Assembly (NCBI GenBank): GCA_937965695.1
Contig: CALCKW010000012.1
Span: 62,001 to 126,000, forward strand
Origin: an uncultured Granulosicoccaceae bacterium
GTDB taxonomy: Bacteria > Pseudomonadota > Gammaproteobacteria > CALCKW01
Reading direction: 5' to 3'
Length of the DNA stretch: 64,000 bases
The position numbers were made by a program, and so were the translations under genes. The notes beneath the pieces are model-generated. The model searched no databases. It was not told the DNA's origin and saw only the letters and a program-made list of their open reading frames with translations. The stretch's first letter is position 1. Each line of letters opens with the position of its first letter. This document shows, piece by piece, positions 45,675 to 56,784 of the stretch.

Positions 45675-46607
45675 TTACTGACCTACAGTTGGGGTCTTGG
45701 TTATATCGACTTGTTTCTTCAGCGTATCGAAGGCGGTAAAGGCTTTCCCCACCATACTGGACACATCTGTTGCATCGCCCGGAAGTAAGGCTACAGTGCC
45801 CGTACGCGCTAACTGACCGAAGGCCGCAACGTATTGTTCAGCAAGCTGCTGCGCAACCGCAGTTGTGCCACCTTCGGCATTAATGGAGCTGGATATCTCT
45901 CGAATAGCATCAGCTCGAGCTTTCGCTTCCACCACCATTGACTCTGCACGCCCTTGCGCACGAAGTATCTGCGCTTGCTTGTCGCCTTCAGCCTTATTAA
46001 TTTGAGCTTGGCGATAGCCTTCAGAGGTAGTTACTGCAACACGACGTTCGCGTTCGGCACCCATCTGTTTCTCCATCTCCTCGAGGATACTAGCAGGCGG
46101 GGTGATATCTTTGACTTCGTAGCGAAGCACCTTGGTGCCCCAACTAGCAGATGCTTCATCGATAGCATGCGTCACTTGAGCATTGATGATCTCGCGACTC
46201 TCAAAGGTATCATCCAAGGTCAATTTACCGATTTCTGCTCGCATCGATGTTTGCGCCAATTGTGTGATCGCAAACAGCAGATTCTCTACACCGTAAGAGG
46301 CCATACGGGGATCCATAATGCGCAGGTACAAAACACCATCGATACCCAGTGCAACGTTGTCCCGTGTAATAGCCTGTTGTTGATCGACGTCGAGTGCATA
46401 CTCTTTTAGAGAGTGCCGATAGGCAATATGATCAATAAAGGGGACCAAGAAATGAATGCCCGCTTCCCATGTTTTGCTGTATTTACCTAGCCGCTCTATT
46501 ACCCACGCACTGTTTTGCGGAACAATTTTTACAACACTCTTGAGTATGACGACCAGTATCACCGCCAGCGCTATAACCAGCGCCAGATCCATGTTTTCAA
46601 ATAACAT
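45675..46607 (-). CDS. SPFH/band 7 protein (QmcA/slipin)
   Basis: 310 residues from the ATG at 46607, which has AAGGA upstream. A single N-terminal membrane helix (about 8-26) precedes the band 7 domain: VPQNSAWVIERLGKYSKTWE, GIHFLVPFIDHIAYRHSLKE, KEYALDVDQQQAITRDNV, and a helical tail QINKAEGDKQAQILRAQGRA. Forms oligomeric membrane scaffolds with NfeD. Resembles E. coli QmcA. Confidence 0.94.
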   Translation of the reverse strand: MLFENMDLALVIALAVILVVILKSVVKIVPQNSAWVIERLGKYSKTWEAGIHFLVPFIDHIAYRHSLKEYALDVDQQQAITRDNVALGIDGVLYLRIMDPRMASYGVENLLFAITQLAQTSMRAEIGKLTLDDTFESREIINAQVTHAIDEASASWGTKVLRYEVKDITPPASILEEMEKQMGAERERRVAVTTSEGYRQAQINKAEGDKQAQILRAQGRAESMVVEAKARADAIREISSSINAEGGTTAVAQQLAEQYVAAFGQLARTGTVALLPGDATDVSSMVGKAFTAFDTLKKQVDITKTPTVGQ

Positions 46608-47149
46608 ATAGGTATCCTTAGAATTGTGTAGTGACTGTTTGTGTGTAAGTTTAGTGCATCCGGCCACAACAGCCCAGCGTACGTCTATCGCATGCGCTAA
46701 AGAGCATCGCTACTAGGCATAGAATTAAGCGTCGGTTCCGAAAAATTCAGCATCTATATGCAATTCAATCGCAAAGCTACGCTAAAGAGGCGAGCGAGAT
46801 GACAAAGCGCATGACTGACTGTACCTTCGGGACTCATCGCTTTCTATTTAGCTTAAAATCGGCTTTTGCTTAATATGCCAACCTAGACCCCACTCAAGGT
46901 CAATTGGTCGATCAAAAATTAGCGAAGAGAACTAAGAACTTTCCACGTAATAATTGGGTGATAAACAATAAGGCTTCAAAAAAGGGAATCAACTTGCACG
47001 GTGTGCAACTAACGAACATACTAAAAGAGCCCGCGCAATTGACAAGAAGTCTAAGACCAAAGCCTCACTCTTGCTGAGTAAGGCTTTAACAAAAGACAGA
47101 ATCACAAGTTTCGCCAAGCTGATAACGGCGTTAAATTCCTGTGCGGAGA
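46608..47149. other. Gene-free stretch between SPFH and argB
   Basis: About 540 bp, the longest gap. A 10-base direct repeat CGCTAAAGAG occurs at 46695 and 46780. A 24-codon frame from ATG 46799 after GAGCGAG is too short to judge. A hairpin lies at 47059-47087. I see no ORF of note and no clear promoter. Confidence 0.5.
47059..47087. terminator. Hairpin downstream of argB, possible terminator
   Basis: AAAGCCT-C-ACTC / GAGT-A-AGGCTTT, loop TTGCT: an 11-pair stem with one mismatch. The T run is weak on both strands, so its terminator role is uncertain. It lies about 60 bases past the argB stop on the minus strand. Confidence 0.45.
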
Positions 47150-48506
<1,357 letters not shown>

Positions 48507-48573
48507 GTCTTCTATTTTCCTGAAAGTCTTTTCTGCGAGCGTATAAACACATAGCTCTCGCTGATCATGGTGG

Positions 48574-49764
48574 TTAACTAAAATAATGCTGAGCAATAAG
48601 GCTCACGACACTGGAGGCCAAAGAGCCCTTGTCCGCACGTGGTAAAGATTGCGAATTGCCATCTCGGAAAAAAACCTCTAGAGCATTATCGTCACTGCCA
48701 AAAGCACTGTTTTCACCCAACACCAAATTTGCGCAAATCATATCGAGATTCTTACGTTCGAGCTTACCCTGCGCATATTCCGCTAACCGCTGGGTCTCCG
48801 CTGCAAACCCAACGCATATGGGGCCATCGCTGATGGCTGCCACCTGCGCAAGAATATCTGGATTTCTCTCAAGTGCTAACGACATTTCATCGTTGTTCTT
48901 TTTTATTTTATGCGCTGCTTGTTCAGCCACACGATAATCAGCAACAGCAGCTGTGGCGACAAACAATTTAGCGGTTTCTACGTTCGCCATCACTGCATCG
49001 AGCATTTCTCGCGCGCTATCAACACGCACATAATTCGCACCGTGGGGAGGGAGCAAGTTGGTAGGCCCACTGACAAGCGTCACCTCCGCACCAGCAGCCA
49101 ATAGCGCACGACAAAGGGAATGCCCCATCTTACCCGAACTGTGGTTGCTTAAATAACGCACTGGGTCAACCGCTTCTTGGGTCGGACCTGCAGTAATTAA
49201 AGCATGTACACCCGACAAGCTCGGTCCTGTGTAAGGTGCCATTAGACAGGCCACTAGTTCGGCTGGCTCTAACATGCGCCCCGCACCCACATCACCACAA
49301 GCTTGTTCGCCCTCCGCAGGTCCCAAAACGAGCACACCGCGCCCACGCAACGTTTCCATATTGTTTTGGGTGGCGGGATTGGCCCACATTTGCTGGTTCA
49401 TCGCAGGCGCAATGACCACGGGAGCAGCCGTCGCTAAAAAAGTAGTGGTGAGCAGCTGGTCAGCCCGACCGGCAACCATTTCAGCAATTGTATTGGCGGT
49501 GGCAGGTGCGACCAACATCACATCGGCCCAACGGGCTAACTCTATGTGACCCATTCCCGCTTCGGCAACAGGATCTAGAAGTGTTGTGTGCACTGGATTG
49601 CCACTCAGTGCTTGGAACGTAAGCGGTGAGATAAACTGCTGTGCCGCTTCTGTCATGACAACGCGCACCTCGGCGCCCGCTTTGACAAGTAGACGAACAA
49701 GCTCAGCACTTTTATAAGCAGCTATGCCACCGGTGATACCCAGCAACACACGTTTGTTTTTCAT
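48574..49764 (-). CDS. coaBC: Bifunctional CoaBC (PPC synthetase / decarboxylase)
   Basis: 396 residues from ATG 49764 (ATG 49773 is an alternative). The N-terminal CoaC flavin decarboxylase has [33 protein letters not shown] and the Cys loop [10 protein letters not shown]; the C-terminal CoaB synthetase has [22 protein letters not shown] and KIKK. Converts phosphopantothenate to phosphopantetheine, downstream of PanB/PanC. Head of coaBC-dut-argB, divergent from radC. Confidence 0.96.
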   Translation of the reverse strand: MKNKRVLLGITGGIAAYKSAELVRLLVKAGAEVRVVMTEAAQQFISPLTFQALSGNPVHTTLLDPVAEAGMGHIELARWADVMLVAPATANTIAEMVAGRADQLLTTTFLATAAPVVIAPAMNQQMWANPATQNNMETLRGRGVLVLGPAEGEQACGDVGAGRMLEPAELVACLMAPYTGPSLSGVHALITAGPTQEAVDPVRYLSNHSSGKMGHSLCRALLAAGAEVTLVSGPTNLLPPHGANYVRVDSAREMLDAVMANVETAKLFVATAAVADYRVAEQAAHKIKKNNDEMSLALERNPDILAQVAAISDGPICVGFAAETQRLAEYAQGKLERKNLDMICANLVLGENSAFGSDDNALEVFFRDGNSQSLPRADKGSLASSVVSLIAQHYFS

Positions 49765-49880
49765 TTGTATCATCCCGCCATTATTCGACAAGCCCGAAAG
49801 GCGTCCATCTTAACAGAGCAGCACAAAGCTCGCCGAGACCCGCTATGGTGAAAAACCAATGATTTCAACGGAAGAGATCC

Positions 49881-50555
49881 ATGGCCATCCCTGACTGGCC
49901 CGCCGACGAGCGTCCTCGAGAAAAACTGCTGTTACGCGGCGCTAAGACACTCAGCGATGCCGAGTTGCTGGCGATCTTTCTGCGCACCGGAGTCAAAGGC
50001 TTATCAGCAGTTGACCTTGCTCGCCAACTCTTACACGAGTTCGGTAGTTTGGGTGCGCTGCTCAATGCCGACAAAAATAGCTTTTGCTCTGGACACGGTC
50101 TCGGTGAAGCCAAGTTCGCGCAGCTACGCGCTGTATTAGAAATGGGTCAACGCCATCTTCGACAACAAGTTCATCGCAGTGATGCATTGCAATCTCCGGA
50201 GCACACACGCCAATATCTGCAAAGTTTATTGGGGCACCTTCCTCACGAGGAGTTCGGTTGTTTATGGCTAGACAATCGCAACCGGGTGATCAATTGGGAA
50301 GCTCTATTTCGCGGCACCATCGATAGCGCTTCCGTGTATCCACGCGAAGTCGTCAAAGGTGCCCTATCTGCAAACGCCGCTGCAGTAATTCTGGCCCACA
50401 ACCACCCGTCTGGAGCTGTGGAAGCGAGCAACGCTGACCGCCAAATAACTGATCGACTCAAACAAGCGCTAGAACTCATCGGTGTGCGTGTACTCGATCA
50501 CATTATTATCGGCGACGGCCGATATTGCTCATTTGCCGAACAGGGCTGGCTTTGA
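49881..50555 (+). CDS. radC: RadC family JAB-domain protein
   Basis: 224 residues: N-terminal helix-hairpin-helix ([34 protein letters not shown]) and a JAMM metalloprotease-like domain with [20 protein letters not shown]. Its molecular role remains unsettled. The radC/coaBC divergent arrangement is common in gammaproteobacteria. Confidence 0.95.
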   Translation: MAIPDWPADERPREKLLLRGAKTLSDAELLAIFLRTGVKGLSAVDLARQLLHEFGSLGALLNADKNSFCSGHGLGEAKFAQLRAVLEMGQRHLRQQVHRSDALQSPEHTRQYLQSLLGHLPHEEFGCLWLDNRNRVINWEALFRGTIDSASVYPREVVKGALSANAAAVILAHNHPSGAVEASNADRQITDRLKQALELIGVRVLDHIIIGDGRYCSFAEQGWL

Positions 50556-50591
50556 TGGCAGCTAAAACTCAAACGGCTAAACGCGAGACAC

Positions 50592-50616
50592 AAAAAAGGC
50601 GGCCCAAAGACCGCCT
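50592..50616 (-). terminator. Terminator of the OmpA-type lipoprotein gene
   Basis: AGGCGG (50597-50602) pairs with CCGCCT (50611-50616); on the minus strand TTTTTT follows. 50 bases after the stop. Confidence 0.88.
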
Positions 50617-50665
50617 CATTTGTCAGCAGGACACACCGACTTGGTGTGTATGCTATCGCACTAAA

Positions 50666-51385
50666 TTAATTCGTCAATTTACGAATCATTGCAGCCATTT
50701 TATCCACGACTGGCGTAGAAGCAGAGGCAGCGGCCTCTTTTTCCATCGCTTCCATGGAACCATCGACGATAACTTCGACGCGGCGGTTCTTAGCACGGCC
50801 TTGCTCAGTAGCGTTGTCTGCAATTGGCTCAGATTCACCGCGACCTTCAGCAGTAATTTCAAGCTCAGCCATCTGGGCGATCATGTAATCTCGAACCGAA
50901 CCAGCACGACGCTCAGAAAGCATTTGGTTGTAGGACATCGAACCGATGCTATCGGTATGCCCAATAACCATGATCTGATCAATCACAGCCATCGCGTTAA
51001 TATCATTTATCAGCAGATCAAGTTCTACTTTGCCACTGTCGGTCAACAGCGCGCTGTCGAAATCAAACAGCATGCGAGCATCAAGACGGACTCTGCCATC
51101 GGCTGCTACCCCTTCCATACCTGTACCAGCGGATACTTCTTCGCTGGCCTCGGTACCGACCATAACTTTACTTTCACAGTCAAAGGCAGCCCCGTGTTCT
51201 GGCTTCCAATAACCTGTTTTTACCATAGATCCCACATCACTCATCAGGATCTTTCCAGCTGCCTCTACATAGCCTGCAGCGGCGGCTTGACCTGGTTCGC
51301 AGCTAGGAGCCGAGTGCTTGGGGGCCGAACTACAACCCGCCATCACTGCAGCAGCCAGCACAGGCAACAGAAACGTCTTTTGCAT
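50666..51385 (-). CDS. OmpA family outer-membrane lipoprotein
   Basis: 239 residues. The signal peptide MQKTFLLPVLAAAVMAGC has lipobox MAGC (Cys18). A linker region (about 25-90) has two more cysteines. The OmpA C-terminal peptidoglycan-binding domain is clear: FDSALLTDSGK, VIGHTDSIGSMSYN, LSERRAGSVRDYM, RGESEPIADNATEQGRAKNR. Probably anchors the outer membrane to the wall. Monocistronic with its own terminator. Confidence 0.92.
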   Translation of the reverse strand: MQKTFLLPVLAAAVMAGCSSAPKHSAPSCEPGQAAAAGYVEAAGKILMSDVGSMVKTGYWKPEHGAAFDCESKVMVGTEASEEVSAGTGMEGVAADGRVRLDARMLFDFDSALLTDSGKVELDLLINDINAMAVIDQIMVIGHTDSIGSMSYNQMLSERRAGSVRDYMIAQMAELEITAEGRGESEPIADNATEQGRAKNRRVEVIVDGSMEAMEKEAAASASTPVVDKMAAMIRKLTN

Positions 51386-51537
51386 TTTAAAAACTCCAAT
51401 TTAAGCCTGTATCGTGAAAATCAAAAAAACATCGATACCTGCTACCAGTTCCGATTTGGCTTTCCAGCGGTAGTGCCGAAATCCAAGCCATTTCACCGAG
51501 CACCAGCGCTAATAAAAACCTCGGTGCGAAACTCGGC

Positions 51538-52293
51538 ATGATTCAGTTAATTTGCCGAAAGCTCCGGCTCCTAACCATCCCTTATCGACGAGCGTGCGCT
51601 TTTCTTCATAAGCTGCCACAGCGGCGTTGCACACTGTGCGACGCTCACGGCCTGAACAATCAGAATCTGTGCCATCCATGTGCAACGGAGTTACCAAGGA
51701 ACATTAATGGCTGTACAGGTTGCGGTGATTTATTCGTTCTCAAACGAACAGGACTTTGCGAAAAATGCCGCAAATCATCACCACTATGGAAGCTCTGCAT
51801 AATCGCCAGTAATTACGAAATACCTGCAAATTACCTTGTTAAACGGTTCAAGTACGCAGGAGATAAGGCCTCAGGGCTTGCTATGGCGGAGTACATGTGG
51901 CAACGCGCCGAAGGTCCCAGAGATGACTTTGAAGGTGCTATTTTTTTAGCCGTGCCTTTACATCGAAAAAGACTCATTGAACGAGGTTTCAATCAATCAG
52001 AGTTCCTGGCAGCGGAGTTGGCAAAGCGCTGTAAAGGGGTTTTGATGACAAAAGTGCTAGTTAGGACTCGCCCAACCTGCCCACAGGCAGGATTGACCCA
52101 GCGGGCCCGCAAGGCAAACATAAAGAATGCCTTTACAATTAGAGACTTACCAGACAAATGCCGAGTCGTTTTGGTTGACGATGTTTTGACTACAGGCAGC
52201 ACGGCGAGTGAATGTTGCAGAGTATTAAGGCGCAGCGGTGTCGACGATTTGACACTGTGGTGTTTTGCTCGGGCAAATGCCCCAATAAATTAA
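51538..52293 (+). CDS. comF: ComF family protein (zinc ribbon + phosphoribosyltransferase fold)
   Basis: 251 residues. N-terminal zinc-binding cysteines (CTLCDAHGLNNQNLCHPC, then CTGCGDLF and CEKC) precede a PRTase fold ending VVLVDDVLTTGSTASECC. ComF-type proteins support DNA uptake for natural transformation; the homologous GntX is linked to gluconate. Here CACCGAG/CTCGGTG arms lie upstream at about 51490-51520. Convergent with the GTPase operon. Confidence 0.9.
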   Translation: MIQLICRKLRLLTIPYRRACAFLHKLPQRRCTLCDAHGLNNQNLCHPCATELPRNINGCTGCGDLFVLKRTGLCEKCRKSSPLWKLCIIASNYEIPANYLVKRFKYAGDKASGLAMAEYMWQRAEGPRDDFEGAIFLAVPLHRKRLIERGFNQSEFLAAELAKRCKGVLMTKVLVRTRPTCPQAGLTQRARKANIKNAFTIRDLPDKCRVVLVDDVLTTGSTASECCRVLRRSGVDDLTLWCFARANAPIN

Positions 52294-52342
52294 GTGCGCC
52301 TAGGTTTTTGCTACGTAGGCAGTTGAACGGCAGACGGTGAAG

Positions 52343-53983
52343 CTAATCGGCAGCATTCCCTTGAGGTCTCAATGCAGCCAATTCTTTGTAGAGTGCTTTT
52401 GAGGTCACTGGAAGTTTAGCAACAATGGTACGGGCAGCTTCTCGCACGCTTTCACGCTGTTCGTTAAACGCTAATGTGCAACTTTTTGCCTCAGCGGCTA
52501 CTTCAGCCAGCGCACTACCCAGTCCTTGCCGCAAAGCACGTGCAACTGCGGCACTGAGCGATGGCCTGACTTTTTCTCGTAACAGAGCGGGCAATAGCCA
52601 AGCAACACCTAATAACAACACACTATTAATGGCAAAGTTGCCACCTAGGTATTCTCCCGACGCTTCATTGCCCGCGTGAAAACTAATCACTACTCGATAA
52701 GCAATCCAAACTAGGGCTGCAATCGGTGCAACCGCAGCAATAAAAGCGACAGCATTAAACAACCAACGATGCAGGCGGGTGCCCGGACGTGCAAACGCTT
52801 CATTTAACGAATGACGCTGATGTTTGCTGACAATTTCCGAAACACGCTCTGCAAGAGGCCGTAATATTTGCCGCATTGGGCCCAGTGACATGTGCTCCTG
52901 ACCTGCAGAAACAACCAGCCCTGACAGCGCGTCTTGTACCTGCTGCTCTGCGCGGGCATCCCAAACCAGTGAACTTGTATCAGCCGCTGCCAAGGAAGTT
53001 ACGCTTTGTTTGGCACTGAACAATTGACGCCAACCACCCTGTTCGTTCTGGTATTGTCGCGCCAAGGCATTTATCTGCCAAGACAAATCCTCAATGATTT
53101 TTTCACTCTTTTGCTCAAAGCCTTCTGCAAAATCACTATTTACTTTTGACAACGCCAACTCATCACCAAGTGAATCAATACAACCTTCAACACTTGCACG
53201 CAATCGCTCGGTTTGTGCTGCCTCAGCTTGAGCTACCAATAATTGAACATTGTTTTTTTCACCCAACTGTTCGACAGCAGCGCGCAATTGTTCAAAATCA
53301 TCGTCCTCAGCGCCCTCAGCGCCCTCTTTACAAATAGTGCAAAAAACTTGTGGATCTCCAAAACCAGCAGTAATGAGTACTTTTTTAAAATCTGCTAATT
53401 GCTCTGGTTGGCCGCGATCCCACTGGTTTAAAGCAAACATCCATGCGTGCTGATCACCCGCTTCGCGTAACATCTGCCAACCAGCATCGTCTCTGTATCG
53501 CTCAGGGCTGACGACATAAACCACTAAATCTACATAAGGCAACCAACTGAGCACTTGGTCTCGATGCTCAGTGGCCACACTGTCGACATCTGGAGTATCA
53601 ATCCAAACAATATGACTAGAGGCCGCATCGCTGTGCGTGCTCAACCGCACTTTATCTGCGGGAATCTGCTCTGGGAGTTGCGACAGAGAAAGCGATTCAT
53701 GGGCATGAATAGTCACCTCACGTGACGTAGGACGAACGACCCCCGTACGTGCTACCTCTGCGCCCGCCAAACGATTGAGTAGCGAGCTTTTGCCGACACC
53801 GGTTCCACCAAAAAAAGCCACGATCAAAGGCCGTTGGGTAACGCCAGAAAAAAGATGGGCAGGATCTCCGGCTAATTGAGAGTCCAGCTCAACGCCTACG
53901 CCCTTAGTGAGCCAACCATTTTCAATCGCGGAATCGCGCCACTGTTGTAAATCACTCTGCACCTGCTCGATGGAGTTGCTCAC
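52343..53983 (-). CDS. Dynamin-like membrane GTPase (second of pair)
   Basis: 546 residues. GTPase motifs: P-loop GGTGVGKSSLLN (59-70), switch II DTPDVDS (129-135) and NQWD (186-189) in place of NKxD. A long helical middle region follows, and two membrane segments near the C-terminus (about 408-432 and 448-465). This resembles bacterial dynamin-like or YfjP/HflX-unlike membrane GTPases, but not a named family I am sure of. Its start overlaps the end of the other GTPase by 4 bases. Confidence 0.82.
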   Translation of the reverse strand: MSNSIEQVQSDLQQWRDSAIENGWLTKGVGVELDSQLAGDPAHLFSGVTQRPLIVAFFGGTGVGKSSLLNRLAGAEVARTGVVRPTSREVTIHAHESLSLSQLPEQIPADKVRLSTHSDAASSHIVWIDTPDVDSVATEHRDQVLSWLPYVDLVVYVVSPERYRDDAGWQMLREAGDQHAWMFALNQWDRGQPEQLADFKKVLITAGFGDPQVFCTICKEGAEGAEDDDFEQLRAAVEQLGEKNNVQLLVAQAEAAQTERLRASVEGCIDSLGDELALSKVNSDFAEGFEQKSEKIIEDLSWQINALARQYQNEQGGWRQLFSAKQSVTSLAAADTSSLVWDARAEQQVQDALSGLVVSAGQEHMSLGPMRQILRPLAERVSEIVSKHQRHSLNEAFARPGTRLHRWLFNAVAFIAAVAPIAALVWIAYRVVISFHAGNEASGEYLGGNFAINSVLLLGVAWLLPALLREKVRPSLSAAVARALRQGLGSALAEVAAEAKSCTLAFNEQRESVREAARTIVAKLPVTSKALYKELAALRPQGNAAD

Positions 53984-55746
53984 ACCAGCCCTCTCTCTGT
54001 CGTTGCTTGGCCAAGCGCTTCGGCCAAGGAATTGTATTGGATGTTATCTAGTCCGTAGAAGCCGGGTTGATCTGCCAAGCCTCTGGGCAAATTGCCAAGC
54101 TGAACAGCTAGCCCACCTTCTACCAGTAATTTCTCAACACGCTGCAGTTGCAGCTGACGTAGCTCCAACATCACACCGTCAATGTATTTGCCCATCGCAC
54201 CTTCAGTAAGCAAAGAGGTAACGGAAAGCATCGCTGGAGCCAGCGCTAGATCAATCAAGCCCAAACCGCCAGACTTAACGGCTAACGCTACACCGGCGGC
54301 ATCTGCACCAAACCGCGCTACACGCAGGCTATTGAGTACTATCGGTTGCTCCTGTAAACCTTCGTATAGCTTTTGCGCAGCGGCTTCTATTTCCGGTTCA
54401 AAGTCAATTTGATAATCACGAATTTGGTGATCAAAATCAAAACTTAGCCCCTCTCGCTGTTGCCGCAAAACGCCAGCCATGCCTCGCCACCACGCGCTAG
54501 CACCGCCTGCTTCCGCCGCACGGTCCAACGCCGTTTCGCTCAGGCGCGTTAGCGACTGTTGGAACAGGTCCAACAGCAAACGCCGCTCGAGACTATCATC
54601 GGGATCAGTATGCCGATCTTCACCGAGGCCCGTCATGCCCAGTAACTGCCGAGCTGGCCATGTAATTAGCTGTCGAGTTTTGCCAAGCACCCCAGCCACT
54701 GCTGGTATTTCCAGCAATTGTAAGAGCTCGACGAGGCTCCGCTGGAATGTTTCGTCTTGTTGTGGATGTTCTAAGTAGTCACGCTTGTATTGTTTTAAAA
54801 CAGAGTCACAACAATCCTCGACCAACGCTTGCCATTGCGTGGCTGCATTCACTTCAGCCAATAACGGAACACGCCACTGTGGCCAGCCATGGTCAAGCAA
54901 TGACTGCAACTGAGCACGGTGCTCATCTCGAGTGGCTTGCCGCATGATATCGCTGACACTCTTTCTCAGCGCCGTGACGTCGAGCGGCACCTCCGCATTT
55001 TCGCCCAAGCCAGGCTGCCAAGGCAAAACCACTACTTGGGGTTTACTGTCGCTACCCCAGTATTCATCCAAACGACTCAACAAAGAATTCACAACGACAT
55101 CCCGATCGCCATCAGCTACTTTGTTGATACAAATCAATAAGGGGCGGCCCAGCGCTCGAACTAAGTCGAGCACCTCCCAAACCGCTTGATCTGCGTATTT
55201 ATCTTTGCTGACAACCAGTAATGCGGCATCTGCCAATCCAAGCGCGCGCACCACGGATTCGCGATAATCACCGGCGCGCAGCGAATCAAAGTCTGGACTG
55301 TCCCATACTGTTGCTGGTGCAGGTTGCAGTGGGCTGACAACCTCTTCGGCGCTATAACAATCCGCGTCGTCACGCGGCAATTCGGCGACGGCTACTTTTT
55401 TATAGTCAGGGAAGAAACTAGACAACCAGTCACCGCCACCATGCCCCACGTGAAAGCCCTGTGCGTGCATGGTGTATCCTGCCAGCGCGCTAACACCAGC
55501 AGCATTGGCCTCGAGCAACAGATTAACAACCGTACTTTTGCCGGACTGTGTTGGACCAAACACCACCAGTTGTAAAGGGTGGTCTTGGTTTTCCTGATTG
55601 AGTTGACACTTTGCTACAGCAGACTCCGCCAGCTGCAAACCAAATACAGCATCTTCTCGGCTGGGATCAACGCCCACACTTAGTGCGTGCTCGCTACGCG
55701 CTCTCAACCAGCGCAAGGTTTCTGAAATATTTGACGTATCAGTCAT
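53980..55746 (-). CDS. Dynamin-like GTPase (first of pair)
   Basis: 588 residues. The P-loop is GPTQSGKSTVVN (64-75), switch II DSPDFDS (149-155). The expected NKxD appears as NKVAD (208-212), one residue out of register. Helical middle region; a hydrophobic, glycine-rich stretch (about 484-520) may insert into a membrane. It is coupled by 4-base overlaps to ubiA before and the second GTPase after. Sequence is only distantly like the neighbour apart from G motifs, so they look like an ancient pair with different roles. Confidence 0.8.
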   Translation of the reverse strand: MTDTSNISETLRWLRARSEHALSVGVDPSREDAVFGLQLAESAVAKCQLNQENQDHPLQLVVFGPTQSGKSTVVNLLLEANAAGVSALAGYTMHAQGFHVGHGGGDWLSSFFPDYKKVAVAELPRDDADCYSAEEVVSPLQPAPATVWDSPDFDSLRAGDYRESVVRALGLADAALLVVSKDKYADQAVWEVLDLVRALGRPLLICINKVADGDRDVVVNSLLSRLDEYWGSDSKPQVVVLPWQPGLGENAEVPLDVTALRKSVSDIMRQATRDEHRAQLQSLLDHGWPQWRVPLLAEVNAATQWQALVEDCCDSVLKQYKRDYLEHPQQDETFQRSLVELLQLLEIPAVAGVLGKTRQLITWPARQLLGMTGLGEDRHTDPDDSLERRLLLDLFQQSLTRLSETALDRAAEAGGASAWWRGMAGVLRQQREGLSFDFDHQIRDYQIDFEPEIEAAAQKLYEGLQEQPIVLNSLRVARFGADAAGVALAVKSGGLGLIDLALAPAMLSVTSLLTEGAMGKYIDGVMLELRQLQLQRVEKLLVEGGLAVQLGNLPRGLADQPGFYGLDNIQYNSLAEALGQATTERGLV

Positions 55747-56639
55747 GAAAAGAAAGCATAGTGCGCCACCAAGCCAATGAACACAGCCATTCCGGTGTAA
55801 TGATTATTCAGAAATGCCACCAAACACGGCTCCCGCTCTCTGTTTTTAATCAAGCTATATTGATAGAAAACAGTCGACGCCGCGACAGCTAACCCTAAGT
55901 AGAAAACCAAACTTAACTCGAGTGCCAACCCCACACCCATTAATCCAACAAGCACGACAACTTGGCACAACATCACAATGAGCACATCGTAGCGGCCAAA
56001 CAAGATAGCTGTAGACTTCAGGCCCAACTCTAAATCGTCATCGCGGTCCACCATCGCGTACATGGTGTCGTAGGCGACCGACCAAATGATGGACAATATA
56101 AATAAGGACCAAGCAATCGCGGGCACCGTGTTTGTCACGGCTGCAAACGCCATAGGAATGCTCATGCCAAAAGCTGCACCCAGAACAACCTGTGGCCAGT
56201 AGGTAACTCGCTTACAGAAGGGGTAAATGATTGCCAGTAATACGGCGACAAATGACAGCTGAACGGTCAAAGTATTTGTCATCAAAACTAACCCGAAGGC
56301 GAGCAACATTAACAACGCCGTCAAAACCAGCGCTTCTTTGGCGGTGACTCGCCCAGTGGTCAAGGGCCTTGCATGCGTGCGTTTCACCTTGCCGTCAAAT
56401 TCTCGGTCGGCATAATCGTTGATGCAGCAGCCTGCGGCTCGTGTTAACACGGTGCCTAAGCAGAAGATAATGAACAGCTTCCAACCCGGCCAGCCCTCAG
56501 CTGCAATCCAAAGGCCCCAAAGCATGGACCAGCCAAGCAACAAAATACCGATCGGACTGCCCATACGAGTGAGCTGTATGAAATCGTCACGGCGTGCCCA
56601 GTAAGACGGGCGGCTTAGAGCATTGCTGCTAATGTTCAT
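55743..56639 (-). CDS. ubiA: 4-hydroxybenzoate polyprenyltransferase UbiA
   Basis: 298 residues with about eight membrane segments. Both Asp-rich prenyl-diphosphate motifs are present: CCINDYADREFDGKVKRT (Asn74, Asp75, Asp78, Asp82) and YDTMYAMVDRDDDLELG. PIGILLLGWSMLWGLW is typical. It attaches the prenyl tail in ubiquinone synthesis. Heads an operon with two dynamin-like GTPases; ubiC is not seen. Confidence 0.96.
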   Translation of the reverse strand: MNISSNALSRPSYWARRDDFIQLTRMGSPIGILLLGWSMLWGLWIAAEGWPGWKLFIIFCLGTVLTRAAGCCINDYADREFDGKVKRTHARPLTTGRVTAKEALVLTALLMLLAFGLVLMTNTLTVQLSFVAVLLAIIYPFCKRVTYWPQVVLGAAFGMSIPMAFAAVTNTVPAIAWSLFILSIIWSVAYDTMYAMVDRDDDLELGLKSTAILFGRYDVLIVMLCQVVVLVGLMGVGLALELSLVFYLGLAVAASTVFYQYSLIKNREREPCLVAFLNNHYTGMAVFIGLVAHYAFFS

Positions 56640-56784
56640 CTGATCTCCCTTGTGGCCCTCTCAAGCAGTGCAGTTCTGTTGAGGCTGACGCATAATATAT
56701 AGTGTGTGGCTCGTATGAACTAAGTTCAACAGCCTTTACTCATACATAAATTTAAAATGATCCATTTCCAATACTAGGTGCCTC

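Noticed and set aside
45954-46409. 151-codon plus-strand ORF inside the SPFH gene
   Set aside because: Antisense to the well-conserved band 7 domain.
46799-46873. 24-codon ORF after GAGCGAG in the SPFH-argB gap
   Set aside because: Too short to judge; no conservation data.
50525-51541. 338-codon plus-strand ORF over the OmpA-type gene
   Set aside because: Long but antisense to a lipoprotein with clear OmpA motifs; product rich in His, Phe and Ser without domain sense.
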